From Omnitrophica bacterium RIFCSPLOWO2_01_FULL_45_10b (GTDB taxonomy: Bacteria > Omnitrophota > Omnitrophia > Omnitrophales > Danuiimicrobiaceae): 13,866 nucleotides of DNA. Every line of letters starts with the position of its first letter. The first letter of the stretch is position 1. The stretch lies in contig MHFM01000021.1 of assembly GCA_001804205.1 (NCBI GenBank), positions 19,110 to 32,975 on the forward strand, in the 5' to 3' direction. Shown piece after piece: positions 6,717 through 13,866 of the stretch. The notes under the pieces are model-generated. The model had not been told where the DNA came from. It saw nothing but the letters and a program-made list of their open reading frames with translations, and ran no database searches. Both the position numbers and the translations under genes were made by a program.

Positions 6717-7946
6717 CTAGTGGGCAGAGCGTGAATTCATCTTGGAGTGACGGACCACTTCGAGATCTTTATCGCCACGCCCCGAAATACACAAAGCAAT
6801 CTTGGAAGCTCGCGGGAAACTGCGCGCGCGGCGCGCAAGGTAGCCAATCGCATGGGCTGGCTCTAAGGCGGGCATAATTCCTTCCAAAAGGGTTAATAAA
6901 TGAAACCCTAAAAGGGCTTCCTCATCCGTGGCGGTTTCATAACGAACTCGTCCAGTTTCTTTCAACAACGCATGCTCAGGGCCTACGGATGGGTAATCAA
7001 GCCCTGCAGAAATGGAATCGGCCAATTGCACCTGGCCGTTAGGGTCCTGCAAAACAAAACTTTTCATTCCATGCAAAACGCCAATCGTCCCTTTTCGTAG
7101 CGAAGCGGCATGATGCTTTGTATTCAACCCTTTGCCTGCCGCTTCCACACCGATTAATTTGACACGATCATCCAAAAATGGGTGGAAGAAACCAATGGCA
7201 TTGCTGCCACCCCCAACGCAAGCAACCATGATGTCGGGAAGTGTGCGCGTCATTTTCCTCATCTGCATTTTTGTTTCGCGGCCGATCACCGATTGAAAAT
7301 CGCGAACCATGGCCGGATAAGGATGGGGCCCCACAGCGGAACCCAGTAAATAGTGCGTGGTATCTACATTAGTAACCCAATCTCGAATCGCTTCATTTGT
7401 AGCGTCCTTAAGCGTTTTCGAACCTGAATAGACTGGGATTACACGCGCGCCGAGCAAGCCCATTTTATACACATTGAGCGCTTGGCGCTGAATGTCTTCG
7501 GCCCCCATATAGACGTCGCATGAAAGGCCGAAAAGTCGTGCTGTCGTCGCTGCGGCAACGCCGTGTTGCCCTGCGCCTGTTTCAGCAATTATCCGTTTTT
7601 TTCCAATATAGCGCGCAAGCAATCCTTGCCCGATTGTATTATTAATTTTATGCGCGCCGGTATGGCATAAATCCTCGCGTTTTAAAAACACGCGCAACCC
7701 ACGGCCTAACGCACGACTTAAATTTTGAGCCTCATAGAGCGGCGTCGGCCTTCCCGCATAATGGGCCAAATAATACGCCAATTCTTTCTGAAATTTTCGA
7801 TCACGCTTCAAAGACCGATACGCAGCGGTCAGCTGATCGAGTGCATTGATTAATGTTTCAGGGACAAAACGTCCCCCAAAAATTCCAAAATGCCCGGTGG
7901 CATCCGGTTTTCCTTTCCACTTTTTACTTTGTTCTGTTGATTTCAT
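6717..7946 (-). CDS. trpB: Tryptophan synthase beta subunit
   Basis: This PLP enzyme condenses indole with L-serine to give L-tryptophan in complex with TrpA. Numbered from the chosen ATG (409 residues): FGGRFVPETL (23-32), the PLP lysine in HTGAHKINN (Lys100), the catalytic Glu in AETGAGQHG (Glu122), the phosphate cradle GGGSNAIG (245-252) and SGRGDKD (388-394). It is the TrpB1 type by length and motifs. The frame also has an ATG at 7976, but ATG at 7946 gives an ATGA overlap with batE, as at other junctions here, and a normal-length N-terminus before the FGGRFVPE block. No clear Shine-Dalgarno is seen for either start. No other trp gene (E, D, C or F) is in the window and no trp leader or attenuator precedes it, so regulation follows the operon rather than a trp-specific control. 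Confidence 0.97.
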   Translation of the reverse strand: MKSTEQSKKWKGKPDATGHFGIFGGRFVPETLINALDQLTAAYRSLKRDRKFQKELAYYLAHYAGRPTPLYEAQNLSRALGRGLRVFLKREDLCHTGAHKINNTIGQGLLARYIGKKRIIAETGAGQHGVAAATTARLFGLSCDVYMGAEDIQRQALNVYKMGLLGARVIPVYSGSKTLKDATNEAIRDWVTNVDTTHYLLGSAVGPHPYPAMVRDFQSVIGRETKMQMRKMTRTLPDIMVACVGGGSNAIGFFHPFLDDRVKLIGVEAAGKGLNTKHHAASLRKGTIGVLHGMKSFVLQDPNGQVQLADSISAGLDYPSVGPEHALLKETGRVRYETATDEEALLGFHLLTLLEGIMPALEPAHAIGYLARRARSFPRASKIALCISGRGDKDLEVVRHSKMNSRSAH

Positions 7947-8725
7947 ACAGCTGTCACTTGAGATTTGGGAAGCCATCCACTGCGATCATCGGCCAATTGA
8001 ATTCGATACCAATCCCTCTTTTCATCTTGCAGCGAAACTTCAAGGCCCTCCACAAGGCGGAAAGCAAGACGGTCGTTCGTTGAAGGACCATAACGAACCT
8101 CTGCTTGTTGCTCCGTAACAATGGCAGGCCGGCCTCCGTCCAAGGCCCCATATTTTAAAAATAATGGGAACGAACAAAAAAGAACGAGGATAAATCCAAT
8201 GGCTCCTGATTTTCCAAATAGAGGCCTGCGATTGCGCAGAAGAGAAATTAAAAAACCAATCACAAAAATAAAATAACCTCCCAAAACCACAACCCAACAT
8301 TCGATTAGGGTAAGAAAGGAAAGAAGTTGATCTAACTTTCGAAAATACCAACTTCGTTTATCTTCAATTTTATATTCGATCAACTGGTTTGCATAAGCAA
8401 GATTCTGACGCACATCGCGATCTCGGGGATTGAGCGTCAAAGCCCGTTTATAATTTAAAATGGCTAATCCGAGTTTCCCAAATTTAAAGTAAGCGTTTCC
8501 TAAATTGTAATAAATGGATAAGCTCGGATCCGCCTTGGCTATTTCCTCATAAAGACGCACGGCCTCCGCATATTTTCCATCGTGGTAATATTGATTGGCC
8601 TCCTCAAAACGATTGGCCGTGGCAGCGCTTACAAAACCCGGAGACAAAAATAATACGACGAGCAAAACTAAAATTGCGGGCTGGGAAACACCATATTTGA
8701 ATATCTGTTTCATTCGTTCCGTCAT
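7943..8725 (-). CDS. batE: BatE-like protein: signal peptide, TPR repeats, two membrane spans, SH3-like domain
   Basis: This 260-residue protein follows batD with an ATGA overlap. Domains in order: an N-terminal hydrophobic signal or anchor (about 16-36, ending near FVSAATA), two TPR-like repeats (about 37-69 and 70-103, with YYNLGNAYFKFGKLGLAIL typical), two hydrophobic spans (about 143-163 and 172-191), and a C-terminal bacterial SH3-like domain (about 200-258: AEVRYGPSTND, VEGLEV, DWYRIQL, GWLPKSQV). This is the layout of BatE proteins from Bacteroides aerotolerance (bat) loci. The TPR part presumably faces the periplasm and acts in protein-protein contacts. Biochemical function is unknown. 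It ends in an ATGA overlap with trpB. Assignment rests on architecture plus adjacency to batD. Confidence 0.8.
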   Translation of the reverse strand: MTERMKQIFKYGVSQPAILVLLVVLFLSPGFVSAATANRFEEANQYYHDGKYAEAVRLYEEIAKADPSLSIYYNLGNAYFKFGKLGLAILNYKRALTLNPRDRDVRQNLAYANQLIEYKIEDKRSWYFRKLDQLLSFLTLIECWVVVLGGYFIFVIGFLISLLRNRRPLFGKSGAIGFILVLFCSFPLFLKYGALDGGRPAIVTEQQAEVRYGPSTNDRLAFRLVEGLEVSLQDEKRDWYRIQLADDRSGWLPKSQVTAV

Positions 8726-10668
8726 CGCTTCTCCAAGGCATAAATAATTTCTTCGATTTGCTTAATCATTAAAACTCGATCAACCTCTCCAAAGCTGATT
8801 TTGGCAAATCGCGCTTGATCGCAGAGGTCATAGCAAGCATGAATTTTCTGGGTGATCAACGGGTCTGCGTGGCGCGCCTCTAAACTGCGCTCGATCATAT
8901 CATGGGTTAAACCTTGGGGTGACAAATTAAGCTTATCTGCAAGATATTGATTCAGGATCTTTGCGCTCTCGTCAAAAAAAATTGCATCCGATTTAGAATC
9001 AGACTTGGAAGATTTTCCCAAATGATCCAATCGTTTGAGGCCATTTTTGGCATATTTTTTGGCGAATAGATTTCGTTTTAACGAGACATTTTGATTTAAA
9101 TACTCATCACGCTTTCGAATGGCCACAAGCCCTAAGCAAAGGAGTGTGAGAACACCGTCAATAAGAGCAAGCCAAAAAACAAGGCGAGGGAGAAAAACAG
9201 GTCCTGCTGTATTTTGTTCTTTAATGTATTGAATGTCTTGCACTTCTGAGCGAATTGACTTTTTGGCATCTCCTAGACCTCCCTCAGAAATTTCCTTCGG
9301 AACTGCCGGGGGCGGCGTTTTGGAAGGATTGACTTTAATCTTATACGAATCTGATTTTAAAATAATATAGCGTTCAACTCTAGGGTTGAAGAAGCTGAAT
9401 TCGATTGGCGGTATCGTCATCTCCCCCGCTTCTCCTGGAATCATCACGATTTCAAATACTTTTTTTCCGGCAATCATACTTTGAGCGCGAAACAATTGCG
9501 TCTGAGTATCGGCTTCGTAAATCTTAACCGAATGAATTTCGGGAAGCAGCGGATGAATTAACGTTTCGATGTTTCCCTCTCCTTCAATCGCCATTTGAAA
9601 TGTGACGGCTTCATTTTGATTCACTACTTTTTTGTCAACGGTTGTCGACATCCGAAATTCACCTACAGCGCCGTTAAAACTTCCCGGTTTTCCGGCATCG
9701 GGAAGCGGCTTAACGGTAATCTGTATGGAGGGTGGTGCGAGCTGCTTTTCAACACGTCTTGCAAAAAGACTTCCGCCACCAAAAAAACTCGTATTAAAAA
9801 AATCATCAAACATTGTAGGTTCTGTTTCTTCAATTTGAACCGAAGCCTTCACAACGCCAGGTTTAATTTGATATTGTCCCGGAGCGGTTGGGAAAAGCGC
9901 CAATTTTTTGACGTCGGCCCGAACATATTTTCTTCCTTTGACCATCTCGGTATCGCGGCCCAAATTTTGATCCATCGGAAACTCTTCAATCCAAAATCCG
10001 CTTGTCTCGGGCTCTTCAATGAAACCCTCATAACGCGTGTCATAGCGCGTATAAAGTGAATATGTTAAAATTAATTGCTGATTGGTGTAGAGGGTTGTTT
10101 GACTTGGTTTTACCTGTAAGAAAATATTTTGATCCGAAACATCGCTTGACACTGGAACGGCAGACGCGGTCGATGCGGGAGCTGCGCCTCCGTAAGCAGG
10201 CGACCGGGCTTGTGTCGCAGGACGAGGATAAGCCGGAATAGGAGCTGCCGGCCGTTGAGCAGGCTGCGATGCAACCACTTGCTGATCCGCTACATTGAGC
10301 TCCAATTGATTCGTTCGATAGATCTTATCGCCTACCTTAATTTCAATTGGAGTTAAAATAAATCGACCGGATAAGCGCGGAATCATCACATAATTAAATT
10401 CTATCATTGACTGCGATTGTCCATTGATAAAACTAAATCGGGAAGCTCGGCCGGAATAAAAAATTTCAAACCCCTCAAGCGATGGCAAACGGGGCGCTTG
10501 AAGTGAACTGCCGGCACCGCTAATCCGTACGTTCAAATGAATCTCTTCATTGATGCGCGCCGATTGCTTATCGACAGAGGCGCTAAGCTCGGGCTCTGCC
10601 GCAAGACCTAAAGTCGATAAGGAGGCGAGCGGTGTTAGAAATATAATCAATAAAATAAACTTCCGCAT
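8722..10668 (-). CDS. batD: BatD-like (oxygen tolerance) membrane protein
   Basis: This 648-residue protein has a signal peptide (about 1-23), tandem beta-rich Ig-like regions, and a Pro/Ala/Ser-rich linker (about 134-175). A second beta-rich block with the BatD-like stretch NQQLILTYSLYTRYD lies at about 196-210, followed by QVKPSQTTL-type repeats and a Phe/Gly-rich patch (FFNTSFFGGGS, 290-300). One membrane span lies at about 494-516, followed by a cytoplasmic Lys-rich and helical tail to 648. The N-terminal text (LSASVDKQSARINEEIHLNVRISG) is typical of the oxygen-tolerance family PF13584. BatD is associated with BatA/BatB VWA-domain proteins, where the complex is linked to stress or aerotolerance, but none of those partners is in the window. 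It is the first gene after the promoter at 10768-10740. CAGG precedes the ATG by 8 nt. Confidence 0.85.
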   Translation of the reverse strand: MRKFILLIIFLTPLASLSTLGLAAEPELSASVDKQSARINEEIHLNVRISGAGSSLQAPRLPSLEGFEIFYSGRASRFSFINGQSQSMIEFNYVMIPRLSGRFILTPIEIKVGDKIYRTNQLELNVADQQVVASQPAQRPAAPIPAYPRPATQARSPAYGGAAPASTASAVPVSSDVSDQNIFLQVKPSQTTLYTNQQLILTYSLYTRYDTRYEGFIEEPETSGFWIEEFPMDQNLGRDTEMVKGRKYVRADVKKLALFPTAPGQYQIKPGVVKASVQIEETEPTMFDDFFNTSFFGGGSLFARRVEKQLAPPSIQITVKPLPDAGKPGSFNGAVGEFRMSTTVDKKVVNQNEAVTFQMAIEGEGNIETLIHPLLPEIHSVKIYEADTQTQLFRAQSMIAGKKVFEIVMIPGEAGEMTIPPIEFSFFNPRVERYIILKSDSYKIKVNPSKTPPPAVPKEISEGGLGDAKKSIRSEVQDIQYIKEQNTAGPVFLPRLVFWLALIDGVLTLLCLGLVAIRKRDEYLNQNVSLKRNLFAKKYAKNGLKRLDHLGKSSKSDSKSDAIFFDESAKILNQYLADKLNLSPQGLTHDMIERSLEARHADPLITQKIHACYDLCDQARFAKISFGEVDRVLMIKQIEEIIYALEKR

Positions 10669-10739
10669 TTTTATAACCTGTTTAACTGTAAAAAGTTACG
10701 AACACAAGATCAATGAACTAAAGCTGCCTACTTTTCTAA

Positions 10740-10768
10740 ATTCTACTGGAATCCCTAACACAAGTCAA
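10740..10768 (-). promoter_or_regulatory. Sigma70-type promoter for the batD-lepB operon
   Basis: On the minus strand TTGACT (10768-10763) is followed by a 17-bp spacer and TAGAAT (10745-10740). Each box matches 5/6 of consensus and the spacing is ideal. The transcript would start near 10733, leaving a leader of about 65 nt before batD. The rest of the 137-bp gap after ftsA shows no GC hairpin with a T run, so read-through from ftsA is possible in addition. Confidence 0.7.
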
Positions 10769-10805
10769 CGGATAGCGCGGAAGTAACCTATTGCGGGAAA
10801 GAGAA

Positions 10806-12071
10806 TTAGAGATATTCGAAGATCCAGTTCTTGGCCGCATCAACGGTGCGGGTAACCCAATTCGGGTGCCCCGGACTCGGCAGGCCCTGGTCGCTCACTT
10901 TGCTTGTAAAACTAATCCCCCCGAGAGCCCCTGAAAAGGCAGGGTCTTTAATCAGAGCCTCTGGGCCTAAAATATTTTGCACGACTCCAATACGCGCGGT
11001 TGGAGAAATCAACTCGCGCGCTACATCCAAAAGACCATCCAAACTTGATCCGCCACCCGTAAATACAACATGGTTCAAAGGAGAGTATTGACCTTCGAGA
11101 GCGCGTATTTCTCTCTGGAGCTCACCAAAAAACAGATTAAGCCCAGAACTCATTTGCGATTCGAACTCGCGGCGTCTAATGGTATATTTTTTCTTTCCGT
11201 TTGATTCCGGAATCGGAATTAACTCGTCATGAAACTCTGCCTTTGGTTTGGCAGAACCAAAAGATTCCTTAAGCCGCTGGGCATCTAAATGTTCGATGTT
11301 CAAATTTTTTTCAATTACTTTTGTAATACAATCTGCCCCCATTGCGATCGATCGCGTTTCAAGCAAAACTGAATTTTTAAAACAGGCAAAATGGGTTACC
11401 GCCCCTCCAAGCGTAACTAAAATTACGCCTGTTTGCTTTTCAGAAGGAGTTAAAACCGAATGGGAAGCAGCTAAAACGTTGGGTACGATATCGGTTACTT
11501 CAAGATCGCAACGCTCAAAAACTCGAAGCAAATTATTGTACACCAAAAAATCAAGGGTCAACAGCCTAAGCGTTACCCCCAAGCGGCTGGCTTCTAATCC
11601 AATTGGATTTTGCACTCCTTCCAAATCATTAACCAAAAACTCCTGCGGTACCGCTTGAACAATAACTTCTTGAAGCGGAATCGTGGCCACGCTTCGGGTT
11701 TGCGCAATAGCGGCACGAACATCACGGAGCGTAACAGGGTGAGGGTTTCCTGGAAAGTAGAGAGAGCTTTGGAAGGTATAATTTTTTAGATAAGCATTTG
11801 AAACAACCACCCGGCATAGAATAATTGACTTCTCGGCAGGGGGGATGATATCCGCCACTGCTTGATTTAACATCTGAGACGCTTGCGCTAGGTCTTTGAC
11901 AATTCCGCCTTCAAATCCGTCTGCAAGGCGGGCGCTCAATGCTGCCACTTCGATTTGATTTTGGTGTCTTACATATGCTTTCAGGAAGGCAATTTTTGTA
12001 GTTCCGATATAAGCAAGATAAGTCGGCCTTTCTTTTTTTTCCGGCCGAGGCTTGCCATTTTTATTCTGCAT
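10806..12071 (-). CDS. ftsA: Divergent FtsA-like actin-fold division protein
   Basis: This 421-residue protein is placed as FtsA by three features. The central block IVQAVPQEFLVNDLEGVQNP (137-156) continues with LEASRLGV, matching the FtsA 1C/SHS2 region (PQEFxxD-EG--PxGxxxxRLE). A conserved VFTGGGSSLDGL lies at 336-347 (adenosine side). The C-terminal amphipathic helix (about 405-421, WVTRTVDAAKNWIFEYL) resembles the FtsA membrane-targeting end. The position after ddl and ftsQ fits. FtsA normally binds ATP and tethers FtsZ filaments to the membrane. Oddly, phosphate loop 1 reads AYIGTTKI (20-27), with Tyr21 where Asp or Glu is usual, and phosphate loop 2 reads VTLGGAVTH (219-227), without the usual Asp. 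ATP hydrolysis is therefore doubtful. No Shine-Dalgarno is seen before the ATG. PilM-like actin homologues are an alternative, but context and the C-terminal helix favour FtsA. Confidence 0.85.
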   Translation of the reverse strand: MQNKNGKPRPEKKERPTYLAYIGTTKIAFLKAYVRHQNQIEVAALSARLADGFEGGIVKDLAQASQMLNQAVADIIPPAEKSIILCRVVVSNAYLKNYTFQSSLYFPGNPHPVTLRDVRAAIAQTRSVATIPLQEVIVQAVPQEFLVNDLEGVQNPIGLEASRLGVTLRLLTLDFLVYNNLLRVFERCDLEVTDIVPNVLAASHSVLTPSEKQTGVILVTLGGAVTHFACFKNSVLLETRSIAMGADCITKVIEKNLNIEHLDAQRLKESFGSAKPKAEFHDELIPIPESNGKKKYTIRRREFESQMSSGLNLFFGELQREIRALEGQYSPLNHVVFTGGGSSLDGLLDVARELISPTARIGVVQNILGPEALIKDPAFSGALGGISFTSKVSDQGLPSPGHPNWVTRTVDAAKNWIFEYL

Positions 12072-12109
12072 GGGTCTTTAATTTTTTTATGAATTTGAGG
12101 CAATCAGCT

Positions 12110-12919
12110 CTAAACTTGTGATTTTTTCTTTACAATAATATCGCGATAACGTATATCGATGTACAAAATATCGCTCCGGCTTTCAGATTTTAAAAGCGAA
12201 TTCAGAACGGCCCTCGTTGCATCGGAAAGCATTAAACGGCCACCCGCCCGTAGTTCAATTCCATCCTTTAAAACGATGGACACATTCCCCGTTGGATCGA
12301 TCGCTAACTTTGAAATTGCTTCCGTACGCAATAACGGGTCCAGTGTCAGTGATTGAAAAATGCCGAAAAGATTTTGAAAATATTTATTCGAATAAAGTGT
12401 CCCGGCCGAATATGTTTTTCGCTCAGAAGAAAAATCCTCCAATGCCATCAAATCGGCGCGGGGTTCATTTTCAATGCCCAAAATCAACTGGTCGCTTGCA
12501 ATTAAATAATAAGGACCGCCTTGCTTGAGTTGGACCTGAATAAACGGCAAGCGGGTGGTCAGAAAAATATTAAGTTGGTCGGGAAAAATTCGATCCACTT
12601 CAGCCCGTTTGACGTTCGGGTTCCGTTCCAGGCTCTGAGAAATTGCTTTGAGGTTGATTTCAATCAAACTTTTTCCGCGAACCTCGCGCTCTAAGAAACG
12701 AAGTTCAGGATCGTTGAGAACGCCAGAAGGAAATACCGTAATTTGGCTTGCTTGAAAATACGGATCTGCATAAAGCATTGCGCGAACATTTATAAACATA
12801 AACCCAATGATACCTGCGGTAATTCCGAACGGGACAAGTCTTCCTAAAAATTGAAAAAACAAAGGCCCAAATTTTCGAAATAACTTTGAATTCCATTTTG
12901 ACGTTCGTCGTTTCCCCAT
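12110..12919 (-). CDS. ftsQ: Cell division protein FtsQ/DivIB
   Basis: This 269-residue bitopic protein has a basic cytoplasmic N-terminus (MGKRRTSKWNSKLFRKF), one membrane span (about 28-47), and a POTRA domain (about 55-124). The POTRA contains the pattern GKSLIEINLKAISQSLERNPNVKRAEVDRIFPDQLNI split over 82-118. An FtsQ/DivIB beta domain follows, ending in ILYIDIRYRDIIVKKK, the usual IDxRY end motif. FtsQ bridges FtsB/FtsL and early divisome components in the periplasm. It starts 3 nt after the ddl stop, and AAGGA inside the ddl 3' end lies about 10 nt upstream. ftsA follows after 38 nt. Primary sequence of this family diverges fast, so topology and context carry much of the call. Confidence 0.9.
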   Translation of the reverse strand: MGKRRTSKWNSKLFRKFGPLFFQFLGRLVPFGITAGIIGFMFINVRAMLYADPYFQASQITVFPSGVLNDPELRFLEREVRGKSLIEINLKAISQSLERNPNVKRAEVDRIFPDQLNIFLTTRLPFIQVQLKQGGPYYLIASDQLILGIENEPRADLMALEDFSSERKTYSAGTLYSNKYFQNLFGIFQSLTLDPLLRTEAISKLAIDPTGNVSIVLKDGIELRAGGRLMLSDATRAVLNSLLKSESRSDILYIDIRYRDIIVKKKSQV

Positions 12920-12922
12920 CGT

Positions 12923-13855
12923 TTATTTTTCCTTACTTCCATTTTGCGCCATACTGAGTAATTTCAGACAAAGTCCTGAAAAATCAAGGCCGATCTCGGC
13001 TGCCGCTTTGGGCAATAGGCTTGTTTCCGTAAATCCCGGAATCGAATTCACTTCCAAAACAAAAGGATGATTCCGCGCATCCGTCCTAAAATCAACACGG
13101 GAAAGATCGCGCAGCCCCAAAGCACGATGCGCTTTCAATGCCATTATCTGAAGACTCTTTGTTAATTTCTCCGGAATAGGTGCGGGAACCAAATATTCGG
13201 TCATCCCCTTCGTATACTTTGCTTGATAATCATAAAATTTGCGCTTTGGTCTTAATTCAATCACAGGCAGCGCTTCGGACCCTAAAATACCAACCGTAAA
13301 TTCTCTTCCATCGATCTTTTCTTCGACGAGAAGCCGGTCGTACTTTTTCAAAGCAGCCTCAACTTTTTTAGCGGGGTTTTGTTTCTTTTCAACAAAAAAA
13401 ATCCCAATGCTGGACCCTTCCTGAACCGGTTTGATGACATAAGGTGTCTGCCAATTTTTTAAAATTCGTTTCCAATTTTTGGTCGTAATGACAGCATACC
13501 TGGGAGTTGGAATTCCATTGCGGTGGAAGATCTGCTTGGCCTTGACCTTGTCAAACGCCAAAGAACTTGCTTGAGGCCCTGAGCCAACATATGGAATTTT
13601 GAAGCGGTTTAAAATCTTCTGAATAGTCCCGTCTTCTCCGCCAATGCCATGAAGTGCCAAAAAGACAAGATCAACTGGGTCACGCTTCAGTTTTGAACGG
13701 AAGCCATTTGCGGTGTCAATCGTAACGGCATCGACACCGGCAGTTTTTAGGGCCTGATAAACGGCCATTCCGGAGCGAAGTGAAATAGCTCGCTCGTGCG
13801 ATTTGCCCCCTAAGAAAACGCCCACTCTGCCGAAAGAGGCTTGAACCGAATGCAT
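12923..13855 (-). CDS. ddl: D-alanine-D-alanine ligase
   Basis: This ATP-grasp enzyme makes the D-Ala-D-Ala dipeptide for peptidoglycan stem peptides in the cytoplasm. Of 310 residues, recognisable motifs are GGKSHERAISLRSG (16-29), ALHGIGGEDGTIQ (67-79), PYVGSG (88-93), KPVQEGSSIG (142-151, grasp loop), EEKIDGREFTVGIL (178-191), the omega loop FYDYQAKYTKGMTEY (207-221), VDFR (254-257) and LEVNSIPGFTETSLLPKAA (267-285). The last block reads NSIPGFTETSL where NTLPGxTxxSL is the commonest form. GGAA lies 6 nt before the ATG. The frame stays open to the window edge, so a slightly longer N-terminus cannot be excluded. It opens the ddl-ftsQ-ftsA segment; upstream mur genes would be expected beyond the window. 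Confidence 0.97.
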   Translation of the reverse strand: MHSVQASFGRVGVFLGGKSHERAISLRSGMAVYQALKTAGVDAVTIDTANGFRSKLKRDPVDLVFLALHGIGGEDGTIQKILNRFKIPYVGSGPQASSLAFDKVKAKQIFHRNGIPTPRYAVITTKNWKRILKNWQTPYVIKPVQEGSSIGIFFVEKKQNPAKKVEAALKKYDRLLVEEKIDGREFTVGILGSEALPVIELRPKRKFYDYQAKYTKGMTEYLVPAPIPEKLTKSLQIMALKAHRALGLRDLSRVDFRTDARNHPFVLEVNSIPGFTETSLLPKAAAEIGLDFSGLCLKLLSMAQNGSKEK

Positions 13856-13866
13856 CTCGTGTTCCA

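Noticed and set aside
9595..10059. 154-codon open frame on the plus strand within batD
   Set aside because: It is fully antisense to a well-supported batD region, has no motif or ribosome site, and looks like a shadow.
10769..10805. Terminator between ftsA and the batD promoter
   Set aside because: No GC-rich inverted repeat with a following T run is present on the minus strand.
13799..13866. Overlapping 3' end of an upstream gene (murB or similar) in another minus-strand frame before ddl
   Set aside because: One frame reads 18 residues and then stops within ddl, but the text does not resemble a known MurB or MurC end, and too little is visible.

Overview
All thirteen genes that can be supported lie on the minus strand, so the window reads from high to low coordinates. 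It is ordinary bacterial chromosome: no tRNA, rRNA, CRISPR array, transposase or phage gene is visible. The best clue to the organism is the partial gene at 1-299. Its N-terminus (LKxxxxxGARHRNVLKRxER, then GRTSAFKLPKV) matches the small basic protein family of the Planctomycetes-Verrucomicrobia-Chlamydiae superphylum. With a moderate-to-low GC content and a peptidoglycan/division gene set, I infer a PVC-group bacterium, probably Omnitrophota. That placement is inference and has not been tested by a search. Signal peptides, Bat proteins and a SPOR protein indicate a diderm cell that makes peptidoglycan.

Region 1 (13855-10806) is the tail of a dcw-type cluster: ddl (D-Ala-D-Ala ligase), ftsQ (divisome POTRA protein) and ftsA (actin-like). 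The ddl-ftsQ gap is 3 nt and the ftsQ-ftsA gap is 38 nt. ftsZ does not follow ftsA, and FtsA has lost the usual acidic residue in both phosphate loops.

Region 2 (10805-10669) is a 137-bp intergenic stretch with a good sigma70-type promoter (TTGACT, 17-bp spacer, TAGAAT).

Region 3 (10668-1134) is a nine-gene, almost gap-free operon: batD, batE, trpB, trpA, ruvX, an M16 zinc peptidase, rpe, lepA, lepB. Neighbours overlap by ATGA (batD/batE, batE/trpB, trpA/ruvX, M16/rpe), touch (TAG-ATG at trpB/trpA), share one base (lepA/lepB), or are 4-8 nt apart. It mixes envelope biogenesis (BatD, BatE, LepB, probably the peptidase), tryptophan synthesis (TrpBA), the pentose phosphate pathway (Rpe), RNA processing/recombination (RuvX) and translation (LepA). 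Three starts (M16 peptidase, rpe, trpB) are better placed downstream of the longest reading frame, because the shorter versions produce the tight junctions.

Region 4 (1133-1) holds a single-pass membrane protein with a C-terminal SPOR domain, then a 100-bp gap with a short palindrome and a -10-like element, then the small basic protein, whose Shine-Dalgarno lies in a perfect 6-bp inverted repeat.

I do not see a clearly new defence or mobile system. The most unusual points are the degenerate FtsA in a dcw cluster that lacks ftsZ at its expected position, batDE without its usual MoxR/DUF58/BatAB partners, and the possible RBS-masking hairpin before the small basic protein.
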